NCBI GenBank assembly: GCA_030386875.1
Contig: CM059574.1
Coordinates: 6,269,934 to 6,333,933 of the forward strand
From: Morinoia aosen
Lineage: Eukaryota; Arthropoda; Malacostraca; Amphipoda; Talitridae
Direction of reading: 5' to 3'
Length of the DNA stretch: 64,000 nt
Shown one piece after another: positions 50,270 through 62,144 of the stretch. The translations under genes and the position numbers were made by a program. How positions within the stretch are numbered: position 1 is the first letter of the stretch; every line of letters begins with the position of its first letter. The notes under the pieces were generated by a model that saw only the letters and a program-made list of their open reading frames with translations, was not told where the DNA came from and did not search any database.

Positions 50270-51096
50270 TCCTCACTTAAGAGCCATTCCAGATTTTTAA
50301 TTTTGAATACCAATTTCAAACTCGTTTAAGTTAAAGAATGAGAGCATGTCTCAGCACCTGCACTTTTCCAAACATACTATGAGCTGCAGTTAGATAGTAG
50401 TTATAAGTGAGCGAAATACTATTTCAATATATATTTTGCAGGGTTGGCTAGTATTTTAATGTTACCATAAAAAATTTTTACTTAGTGATGCCCCTTCCTA
50501 TATAGGTATGTCTCTACTAATGTCCTAGTGTTTCAGTTTGTGGCTATACCCATTTTGCTGGTTGGGTTTAACTGCTTCGATACGGTCATTTTTCTGGTGG
50601 AAAGTACCGAGATAATTTCTACGAAAATCAGTGACCGTTGATTATTGTTTGAGATTTAACGCATGAATTTGCCTAATTATTCGGTTGGTGAAATTAAGCA
50701 TTGCATGTTTATGTACAGAAATTTGTGCCCAGCTTTTCTCCAGAAGTTCATCTATAAAAAAACACAACGTCAAGTATATACTGTCATTTTATTTGAAAAC
50801 CACTATTAGCTTTACATTAGTAAAGTGGATTTTCAGAGTTTTTTGGGCTTTTTACTCAATACTTCCCACAGTCAGGGCAAAAACACTCGAACACCAGTAA
50901 TTAATAGTAGAACAGCCAACGATCTACCATATTTTGATATTTCAAGAACATATAATTTTTGAAGAACTCTACTTACACTGTTTAGAAGATAATTAATGCC
51001 TCACGAAATGTAAGTGTTAGTACTCTCAATCAAATCAGAACGATGAATGTCAAATTGGTAACAACTTCTAAAAAATCATTCGAATCATTCCCAACA
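50270..51096. other. No recognisable gene
   Basis: AT-rich, nothing recognised. Confidence 0.5.
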
Positions 51097-51305
51097 GTGG
51101 TGAGGTCTTTCCTTTTAGGTAAGATATTGGTAATGTCATTTCCTACTCGTACGTTACAGGTGATGGCATTCCCTACTGGTACACCATTGGTGCAATCGTT
51201 TCCTTTGAGTACAAGTGGATGAACTCATGCTCTACAAGTACAATTTTTGTGAGATCATTTCCTTTAGTTGCAATATTGGAGAGGGAATTTCTCCCAAGGC
51301 TATGT
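51097..51305. repeat. Decayed minisatellite, unit about 30 bp
   Basis: About seven units of roughly 30 bp share the scheme ttggtgatgtcatttcctac followed by a gtaca-like tail (for example about 51128, 51160 and 51190). Sequence identity between units is low, so the array is old. Confidence 0.62.
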
Positions 51306-54300
51306 TCGAAAACCAACATTTTCGCATAATAAGAAATTCAGCAATCGATATTTAACGTGAGTGATATCATAAAAGATAAACCTCACACTATTTAACTCGA
51401 TAAAGCCACATTCTTATGCACTAAATATAATCATTGCCCTGTTGAAGTGATCACTAGGGCAGAAGGGAAGATCAAAGGAAAGCAAAATGAATTCACTTGA
51501 CGTCATAATTAGCCAATGGTGCCCCAAAAATTGGTCGATAACCCCAAAATGAAACAACAGACCACAGGAATGGACGAGTAGCAATTTGCCAATTCATCAT
51601 CGTCCCGGACTCAAGGATGCCTGATAGTCCGTGCATGGTCTCCTTATAGTGCTACCATTAATATTCACTTGAGGAATCGCCTACACTTGCTTCTTAACCT
51701 TATGTTTACCGAGATTGAAATCAGCGACTGAAATCAACGCCATGGAGAGTTTTTGAATTACTGGGCTAAATAGGAAGTATTTGGAGAGAACTGTGATGGT
51801 CTCAAGAGACGCTAGGAATTCAGCCATGCATGAGTTTTCGCGTAGTAATCCTTTAATTCAGCATCACAACCTGCATGATTATCCTTACCTAAAATTGCAG
51901 CTAAAATTTTCTATTTTATATCATAGAGAATATAACGTATCAAAAAGCTTGTTCGTAAACTATGAAATAACCCTCTCCGATTAAAATGTTGCAAGTCTTT
52001 AAACATTGCGTGTAATCACAAAATTCAGTTCTCAGCGAGATCCAAACTCAAAGTTTACCTCTAGAACAAAGTAGAGACCACAGTTAGTGCAGCACATACT
52101 CATTTCCAATTGTACTTTATATCAGTTTCTTTACAAGCGTTGCGGTAGGCTGAGATTCCCATTTCAACACCATTGATATGAGCCCGCGCCTGTAACCGAA
52201 CAAGGACCAGATAGCGGGAGCTGAAGAAGAATCTAGGCGTTCATCCGAAGCAGGTCCAGGCAGCAAGAATCAGGCCTGCGGGGAACAATGAGAGGCAGGT
52301 CCTAGGCTTCTATTGCGATGACCCTCGTTAGGTTCTGATCACTGGGGCTCTTAATGAACGAACAGCTCCATAAAGGGAAGACCCGCGCATTCCTGTCGGC
52401 ATGATTACCACCTGGACTGTTCCATCGGAGCCATGATTACGGGCCGCTGCTTCATCGAATATTATAATTAGAAAGGACTGCCGTGTATCGACCGACTTGT
52501 GCTCAAGTGCGCCTGTCTTGAGCGCGGCTTGATTGCGCTCGCACAGCCCTCAGACTACTGTGATGCTTGCCGTCACTGTGATGACTAGCGAAGAGTTGTA
52601 ACGGCTCTGATTACTACGGACCCCACTGTGGTGACTTTGATGATTTTCAGAGTCTACTGTAATGACTTTAATGAGCAGCGGATGCTGAGTTGCAGCTTCC
52701 GTAATTATACAGGCACTCTGCTCTCTCTGCAAAGCCAATATCGATAGGTGATGGGAACTTCGATTTTATTCTGTCGCAAATTTTCCGTGAATGCTTTGAT
52801 TTTAGCTTTAGGATAAAAACGTCATCATTATGACAGTTAGAAAGTCCCTCTTCTAATATGAGAAACTAGAGAAATCTTTGCCTTTAATTGATGCTGTCCT
52901 TTGGATTTACTCCTGCGACTTGGGGGCCAGGCTGTGACTCTCTGCTTTTTGTCATGTTTGTACGCCCTGCGATACCTTTCATTCGTTTTAACGTCCAAAA
53001 CAACGGTAAATTTTTCTGTCAGAATAAAATTTTAGAAACAATCAACATTATAGCTAGAAATGAATATTTCGTATCATCGACATTCGGGTGCACAGAAGTT
53101 TTGATGGAATTCATTCATACTTCCATCTCGCAGAGAAATTTAACACAAGTACAAAACATTACGAAAATATCGTTCACAAATAATATTCATCGTGGCTTTT
53201 CCTATTTGAATTATTGCTAAAGTTGGGCTTACATTTTTAGTAAGCCATCACGCGCCCACCGATTCAGCGTTGGCTGAAGCCACCAATCACGTTACAGTCC
53301 GCACGGCGGAGGTGATGCGCGCGCTGTATTGATGGCTCAACTGCTGCACCGATGTCGCTTAATTCCGGCGCTCGGTGAGCTGGGGTGTGTCTACCTGTAC
53401 AGCGTCGGCCTCTCCGGTGCTTGCTGCTAAGATGGTTCTGGCAGGTACGAGCAAATTGCAGTATTTGAAGAAACTTTTATGACTTACTGCAGTTCATTTC
53501 AGCAAACATTTATGTCAATTTGTCGAGTTGGTATGCTGCGGATGACGATGGAAACGATTTCAACTGACATCGCATGAATTATTTGCAAATAAGGGGTATA
53601 AATTTATCGTATTAACATTTTTTCATACAGAGAATTCTCAACAATACTAGTCTGCTTTCAAACCTAAATGCTTAAGTGACACTGCTTATAATGAGAGATA
53701 ATCAATTGAAGCGATAAGTGTATGATGATATTTTCTTGGCTAATTTCACACTTTATGGCATGTAGTTTATATGAATAAATTTCGGTGAGAATAAGGAACT
53801 TGGAACGCTGACTTAGAAGCACTAGTTTCAAGGCTTCATTTATGCATGGGGAAGTATGCAGCATTAACTACTCGTCGTTTTGTGGCAATGAATCTCAAAT
53901 GTAAAACTAATCGCTACGCATAACTGCTAAATGTCACTGCTAAAGAATCGTTGCAATATTCAATGAAAAGTTCGCGACTGTCGATGGAGTTTTTTATTGT
54001 CCAATTAAGTTGCAGCAGCTTGGGTCACTGTGAGTCTCTATGCTTGGGTTGAGCTCTCAAATGTTCTGCACGACATACCTACTTAAGGTGGAGACATGAT
54101 ATATCCGAGTTGAAAGACAGTAACATTTGATAGTTGCTAACAAGAAATTCATTGGCGCACATAGATGCGGGTTTATAAACTGGGATGAGGAAGTATTAAT
54201 ATCAGTGGTGCGTAGCAAATAGCTTCTTAAACTGTGGAGACTTTGTTTGAGTTATAGTTTTTAAACATGTGTCTGAGCTCACTCACTTCTCACGACCCAT

Positions 54301-55130
54301 TTTACTTTTTATTGTTTTTCGAGAGTTCTCTTCGAGTAAACTGCTAACATCAGAAACGTAATAGTATGCAAGCATTTATCCGCTAAGCGATCGAATCAGA
54401 GCAGTTTACAGAGCTACTTTAAAATTGTTATCTATCGAAATATTAGTGCGTTGGTAAGTGCATTTTCGAAGCGAGCCAAACCACATAACATTTTCAGCAA
54501 TCTATTCGTCCAACTTCGGAGGAGAATTTCAAAGTTACAAGGATTTCATAGATGATTTCGCAAGTTTTCCAAAGCTCCCAATAAGCCTCTAACACGGCAC
54601 GCATCGATCGTCAAGACTCTTATTCCTTGAACGGAAGGGCTTCGTTCTTTAACTTTTGTGTCACGTGCGAGTCTGCGGAGCTGCTCGTATGTTCAAGGAA
54701 TCCTTCGCAAGGGTCCGCTGCTGTCATGTTCAACTGCCCTGAGGCACCAAAACCCACTGTCAAAACCACCTTAGCTTCACCAGCGAATAACATACTTTCG
54801 TTAATGTTTATCTTGGGACGTTTGGAAGCGAGGCCGCTTAGAGCATTTTTTCAAGTCTCTTAAAAAAGAAACATGAACAAACAGTTTTTCAAACATTAAT
54901 GATACAGTTATTTACCCATGACAACGGGTACAATGTACCAATGACTTTCAATTGATTATAATTTGAACATTCTAAATGGTTGAATTCAATTTTTCATCTT
55001 GATTTTTTTCATAATTTTTATCTATATTTTTATCAGTCATTTTTTATCTTTATTCTTTAGATCTTAGTATGCGCTGTGAATTTTTTCAAAACCTACTTAC
55101 TTAAATATTATTGCCTGATGCAGGTATCCT
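51306..55130. other. No recognisable gene; GC-rich stretches
   Basis: GC-richer stretches lie at about 52180-52700 and 53240-53450. The second contains accaatcacg (CCAAT-like, about 53281) and a short ATG frame running into a donor-like ggcag|gtacga at about 53443. This could be a promoter-proximal exon but is weak. Imperfect ctgtgatgactt-like repeats occur at about 52557-52680. The rest is AT-rich and unrecognised. Confidence 0.4.
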
Positions 55131-55194
55131 CATTGATTACAACAACATAATATGAACATTATCATTGATTACGACAACATCGTGTGAACATTAG
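55131..55194. repeat. 32-bp tandem duplication
   Basis: Two copies begin cattgattacaacaacat (55131) and cattgattacgacaacat (55163), 32 bp apart, each ending tgaacatta. They differ at a few positions. Confidence 0.85.
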
Positions 55195-58100
55195 TCTCAA
55201 CCGAAATGAGACCAACATTTTTCGATTCTTTGCCTTGTGAAGGCATTGGAGGAATTCAACCTTATTCCTGACTTTCTTGGGTACGATTTATGTCCATGTT
55301 GTGGCTTAATCTGGAGTTTATATTTTGGGTGACCATCCAATTTCCCGTTATCTCAACTCGCAGAACTTTCGATCTTTGCGCCGGAAAACAAGTGATACTC
55401 GTCGAAACATCCCCTCCTATTGCACTGCAAGGGAGTTGTAACTCCACCTAGCCAGGGAGCTACTAATTATTTATAGCACGAGTTCTGAATTATGCCAACA
55501 ATTTTGAGCTATAATATCAGAACACGGCTGCCATAGCAGCGCTGAAATAAGGCTCTCCGTGTCGATATCACAAGTTTCAAGGCAGCTGATGTCGCTCGCA
55601 GAACAATTGCACGGCAAATCATCTCTCTTGGATCAAAAGCTAACTTTGAACAAATTGAGACGTTTCCTCATGAACAATATTTGATTGTTATGCTTGATTT
55701 GTACGAGTGTATTTTTGTAGCTCTAGTGCTATTGTCGCCAGGGATAACTAGTAATGAAGTTTAAAAACGTGAGTCTGTGTTGGGGGACAACTAAAATTTC
55801 ATTCTTTTTCATGAAATTTTTTACGTTCAATCGTGATGACGCAGTATGTCAGTTTGATCGTCATTTCGTAGCTGTGAGCTGTGCTAATCTACCTATGTGA
55901 TACTTCTGAGATTGAAATTACGGTTGTTGAAACTGATATAAAACAGGAGATTTGATTGCTGTTTTTATCTGGGTTATCGCTGAACCCCACCCTATTGAAA
56001 TTTAAATCAGATGCTTTCACCAGATGAACTTACATAGCAGCCCCAGATAAGTCATAAAGTTAATAATCTTGTCCTGTTGTAAAATACTAAAGGACTTGAA
56101 ATAATACGAGTTGAACAAAGTTTTAATCCATCAAATCACCGCAGTGAAGATACAATTGCGGACAAAATATAATCAGCCACGGCAACTTTTCAAATGTTGA
56201 AATGAGAAGACATCGATAACTATGTAATTATACCAGTGTGCTATGAGCCATCGCGTATAAAAGCTATCAATAGAAAAAACTATAAAATGGTCTATGGTTA
56301 CGAGGAACGTTTGCATTTCAATGTAAGAGTCTTCGTAGAGGATAGAAAAAGTTTGAAAATAACATAAAAAATCTGAGAGAGCCTTAAAGGCCGTTTACAC
56401 AGAACAACTTTCTAACTGCCATTATATTGCACGCATTTAAATAATTTGTTGAGATCCGCCTATACCTCTCACGAATAATGCCACTAACTGCTTGAAATTG
56501 CATCAGAGAGATAATATTCAGAAAATACGAGAACAACATCACTATAAGTTAGGAATAAAAGCCATTGGCTTTCAGCTGGCAGACACGCACGGGCTGTTCC
56601 GCCGGAATGGACGTCCGTCGGCTGCAATCTGCTTGATGTTTGGGAGCACGAACTGTTGCTCTCGCAGTGCCGGCACGCGTCAGTGTTTCAACTGAAGAAC
56701 AGATCGGCTTTTTTATCAAAAGCGCTATTATCAGAGTAATAAGTGAGACATCGATGAAATATTTCCATTAAATTCATTGGAAATGCTTGACTTTTTTATG
56801 GGTCAGTTACCTCTTCCCTTAATGGGTATAGGTAGTTGTAAATCTAAGTTTTTTACCTGATGCCACTTATTTCATTACAGTTTTATTCGGGAATTGATGC
56901 TTAATTCTCATATTCCAAAGTCATTCTAAAGGTTGATGGACGTATTACTGTGGGGTTCATGCGTTATTCCAAAGCATGTCTAATGTTCCTCTGAGCATTA
57001 ATAATGAAAATCTATTAAATTTACCAAAATATTTTCGCTTAAAAAAATTAATCTATGATGAAGAACACTAATTCTTCGGGTGTAATTATTGTGCTCAAGA
57101 TATTACGTCAATGACACTAGTAATTTCTCAACGATGAGGCGATAGAAACCTGGGCCATTATTTGGGAGATATGTTAAGAAGCTTATTTTTGTTCCCGTAA
57201 TACCTAAATTGAAAGCTTTTGAGCCACGCAGATATTTATGACATCGAAGACTCACTCAAATTGGAAATCATGGAATCATGTTTTGAAGACGGGTTAATTC
57301 ATTCCTAAAACAGATAGCTGCTTTGTTGGGCTTGATGTTAAAATGATGTCAGAATGAAATAAAAAATCAGTGCACATTTACGAGACGTTTTGACTCAAGT
57401 CCAGAAAGACGCTATGACTATATTATAGAGGTGGAGGTATTCTGCACTGACACATAGTCTAATGTGTAGTGTGTCTCTCGTCTTGGTACCCCGCGGTGTT
57501 CCGGCTGGGCGGATCTCCTCTTGAATTCACCAATTGTTTCACCGCGTTTTCCATTTCGAGGGAAAATTCGCAACTCTTTGTTCAGAGATCTTTTCCCTTC
57601 TTGGTTGAAATTCGCAACCCCTTGTTCATTTGTTTTTTTTCATTTCTAGAGAAAATTTCTAGGGCAAACCAATTACGTAGCTGAATGAATAGGAAAAGCA
57701 TTCATATTCATGTCGATGGGGAGTCCATTGCTGTATATACTTAAATGAGGAGTACTTTTCATTTCTTACAGCCTTAAATCAATTTTACTATTGGATTGTT
57801 ATACTTCAAAAAAATGAAGTATCTGGATAAATTTCTTTATTTGGTCACACTTTCTGATTAATTTACCAAAATGATAAGGTTACAGTAGTATAGACACAAA
57901 ACTAAGTTAAGAAATCCATCCGGAAATTTTTACAATGGCACTACCTCTCAGGGCTTGAATATTTTTGGGGTGAGTAATGCTGGAGCTCAAGTACCTTGAT
58001 GCAGCTTTTCATGCCTCTGCTTGTCCTCCATTGTCTTGTGAATCCTTTGATGCCGAAGACAAGATGTCAGCGAGCGAAATGTTTACTGAAATAAAAATTG

Positions 58101-60512
58101 CGAAAATTCAAAATAAACATTTCTTTTTCATAGTAGAACCTTCGTAATTACTGACAAAGATTGATACAATATTCACTCAAAGTCAGTGATGGACTTGTTT
58201 GACAATTGATTTTGGAGGTGCATTGAATAATTGATATAATTGCCCATTAGTCTTTAGCCCGTATGCTCTTAATTAGCCAAAGGGGAAGAGAAGAAACTGA
58301 TGCCGACTGCTTATTTCTTCGCAGGAAGAATCATCTGTGTTGATATCCGACATCGCCTTATCGAGATGTATTATCAGAGAAAAAGACAATGATAGCTTGC
58401 CATTGTTTACTCATTCATGGACTGAACACTCTTGTCTCATTTAAAGTGCTGATTTATGTACATAAAAATGCTTTGTGCTCATTAGATGCTTGCCAGGCGC
58501 AGACGGTGCATTATTATTCGCACTTAGTGAGAACGTCCTGTGAGCCGTCAATTGGGAGCGGTTAGTACATGGATTTCAAATCTCCAACCCTTGCAACTTT
58601 TATAAACCAATTCACAGAATGAACGGCATATTTAAGAAGGAGAAGGAACTGAACAGTAAATACATGAGCTGCTTTACAAATGGGAATGAACGAGAGTTTA
58701 TAAACATTTTTATTGAATGTATGAAATTAAGTTTAAAATGAGTTTTTCATGAACCCTTCAGAAAGTTTTCAAAACGCATTCATCGAATGATTCTTCTGAC
58801 ATAAGGCAACTAAAATTGCCAAGTGGTCTGCGGCGGCTGCCCAGCTCTGCTCAGGTGACGGGTGCGGGGGTGCGCTGCGCGTCAGACGCTCTCAGAACTC
58901 TTTGTAACTGCCAGCTTAGAACTTTCGGCTTGCGTTTTGAAATCAGAAACCAATTCGTTTGAAATTGAGATTTTATGCCTTGATAAACGAGCTTTGCAAT
59001 CAAACTTAATGCGAAATTTTTTTGCTAAAGTCGATTTTTGTCGCAAAGTTTCCTCTGCGATATTTACGGCTCACAATTGAGGGCTCAATTGAAAAGTTTC
59101 CTGGTGCAGAGTTTACTTAAACTACTTAGATGTCTCTTAAAACCTTTTTGATTCTAATCAATATTCAGCGAGCATAAGTAGGTCGGTGACCAGTACGAAC
59201 GAATCATGAGACAATTTTATTTTGATCACAAAATCTGCTTGTGCAACAACGGTGCGATATTGCGCGATGTCTCGGCTATGTCTCTTTCTATGTTCTAGTT
59301 CAACGTCTTGCGTTGGCCTGCGGATTATTTTTCCCTTTCCCCTCAGAAGCCTGAGAGCGTAACTATAGGCAACCACAAAAGACATTTTCTATAAATCAGT
59401 GAAACCGAATAAGAACCGAAGGTATTTTTAGAAACACGGAATGATATAGCATCAGTAGCTACAGGAGTCGCCGAGTGTAATCCTGCAGAATTTGTAATAA
59501 ATTGCTGGTGCTGATTCTCCTCATTAACGTAACATCTGCGGAAAATAGAGAAAGCAACCTGAAAGAAGGAATGAGAGACCGAGGTTATTCTCGTTAGTGA
59601 AAAATTATCGAACCGATATCTAAAATGTTTCCAACGAAATCCCATCGAAATGAGTATCCTCCGATTAGCAGCTCACTGGCTCTTTTCTATTATGTTTTAC
59701 ATGGAATATTTTGGCCATTACGACTATTCAATTGAAAGAAGCATTGTGTTTTTTTGAAATAGGGATAACAGTTTACAGTCATTTTAATCCAATATACGCC
59801 TAACAGGACAAGTACCATATATATCACCACCTTAGAAACGATAAAAAATAATTTCAGTTGCCTGAAATAATCGTCTGTGTGAGATCCAAAACATTCTTTA
59901 TTGTAAAGCATCATATGAATATCTATCGTGCCTTTCTCGCCGCAGCAAATGTCTTTGATCATCCGAGTCGGATCTCTCCCTCGTTGCCGCCGAGGTCTTC
60001 GCTCTCGCTATCTTGAGCTTATCAGTGTTCCTGTCGCGGTCTTTCTGCCTACGTTTATTGATCGAACGAACCCCACAGCACCTACAAAGCCCGCCGATCT
60101 GGTTCCCCTAAGACGCTTTGTCAGGACTGACTACCCCACAATTCGGTATCGGCAGATCAAAGTGCCTGCCACTTCTATTGCCGCTCAAGCGCGCACGCCG
60201 ACTTCGAGCATTTCAAGCATCGCCTGCATTATATTTCTCACTTCACAAATACATGGCAATTGTTGCCGCTTGGGCGTGAGCGATTCTATTCGAGAAAGTC
60301 CAATCCGCGGGAAGGAGACTTATTACGCTAGATCGAGGTACCACGGATGCTTTTAATATAACACTTGCTGTTTAAATTAAAACTTACGTACATTTCAAGT
60401 AGGCAATATAAATTTGTTTTGGGGTTCAGGTGAATTCAAAGACCATGGAAAATTTGAACATGTGAAAGTAAACGATCATTCGTAATTTTTGATGCATTTT
60501 ACACAAAGCTTG
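55195..60512. other. No recognisable gene; several GC-rich patches
   Basis: Mostly AT-rich with GC-rich patches at about 56570-56690, 58820-58900 and 59930-60260. The last has a 142-codon forward frame (59928-60356) without recognisable domains, and in GC-rich DNA this is weak evidence of coding. A second tataaaag motif lies at about 56258 but has no convincing surroundings. Confidence 0.4.
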
Positions 60513-62144
60513 GATTGTAGGCCGTATACAGCTCAGGATGAATGGCCGTACACAACACAGGATGAATGGCCGCACACAACACAGGATGAATGGCCGTACA
60601 CAACACAGGATGAATGGCCGCACACAACACAGGATGAATGGCCGCACACAACACAGGATGAATGGCCGTACACAACACAGGATGAATGGCCGTACACAAC
60701 ACAGGATGAATGGCCGCACACAACACAGGATGAATGGCCGTACACAACACAGGATGAATGGCCGTACACAACACAGGATGAATGGCCGTACACAACACAG
60801 GATGAATGGCCGTACACAACACAGGATGAATGGCCGTACACAACACAGGATGAATGGCCGCACACAACACAGGATGAATGGCCGTACACAACACAGGATG
60901 AATGGCCGTACACAACACAGGATGAATGGCCGTACACAACACAGGATGAATGGCCGTACACAACACAGGATGAATGGCCGTACACAACACAGGATGAATG
61001 GCCGTACACAACACAGGATGAATGGCCGCACACAACACAGGATGAATGGCCGTACACAACACAGGATGAATGGCCGCACACAACACAGGATGAATGGCCG
61101 CACACAACACAGGATGAATGGCCGCACACAACACAGGATGAATGGCCGTACACAACACAGGATGAATGGCCGCACACAACACAGGATGAATGGCCGCACA
61201 CAACACAGGATGAATGGCCGTACACAACACAGGATGAATGGCCGCACACAACACAGGATGAATGGCCGCACACAACACAGGATGAATGGCCGCACACAAC
61301 ACAGGATGAATGGCCGCACACAACACAAGATGAATGGCCGTACACAACACAGGATGAATGGCCGCACACAACACAGGATGAATGGCCGCACACAACACAG
61401 GATGAATGGCCGTACACAACACAGGAGGAATGGCTGCACACAACACAGGATGAATGGCCGCACACAACACAGGATGAATGGCCGCACACAACACAGGATG
61501 AATGGCCGTACACAACACAGGATGAATGGCCGCACACAACACAGGATGAATGGCCGTACACAACACAGGATGAATGGCCGTACACAACACAGGATGAATG
61601 GCCGCACACAACACAGGATGAATGGCCGCACACAACACAGGATGAATGGCCGTACACAACACAGGATGAATGGCCGTACACAACACAGGATGAATGGCCG
61701 TACACAACACAGGATGAATGGCCGTACACAACACAGGATGAATGGCCGTACACAACACAGGATGAATGGCCGTACACAACACAGGAGGAATGGCCGTACA
61801 CAACACAGGATGAATGGCCGTACACAACACAGAAGGAATGGCCGTACACAACACAGGATGAATGGCCGTACACAACACAGGATGAATGGCCGTACACAAC
61901 ACAGGAAAAATGGCCGTACACAACACAGGATGAATGGCCGCACACAACACAGGAGGAATGGCCGTACACAACACAGGAGGAATAGCCGTACACAACACAG
62001 GATGAATGGCCGTACACCACACATGAGAAATGGCCGTACACAACACAGGATGAATGGCCGTACACAACACAGGATGAATGGCCGTTTACAACACAGGATG
62101 AATGGCCGTACACAACACAGGATGAATGGCCGTACACAACTTAG
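60513..62144. repeat. 24-bp satellite block, 68 units, with a two-state variant site
   Basis: The block is 1632 bp, exactly 68 units of 24 bp, with unit scheme gatgaatggccg, then t or c, then acacaacacag. Most units are identical except for the t/c site. The first unit (60513) and the last seven or eight (from about 61965) are more diverged, and preceding sequence at 60491 already resembles a decayed unit. Because 24 is a multiple of three, five of the six frames are open for about 500-575 codons (for example DEWPYTTQ, MNGRTQHR, CVRPFILC); the sixth has a stop in every unit. I regard these as non-genic. In the MNGRTQHR and CVRPFILC frames the t/c site is silent; in the others it changes the residue (Tyr/His in DEWPYTTQ). 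Confidence 0.97.

Noticed and set aside
56250-56370. Second tataaaag with a short downstream ATG frame
   Set aside because: No initiator, a 26-codon frame ending without a good donor, and an AT-rich setting; likely chance.
59928-60356. 142-codon frame as a host gene
   Set aside because: Same reasoning: GC-rich, no recognised family, no conserved motifs.
60513-62144. CRISPR-like array
   Set aside because: Units are directly adjacent with no unique spacers, no cas genes are present, and the context is eukaryotic.
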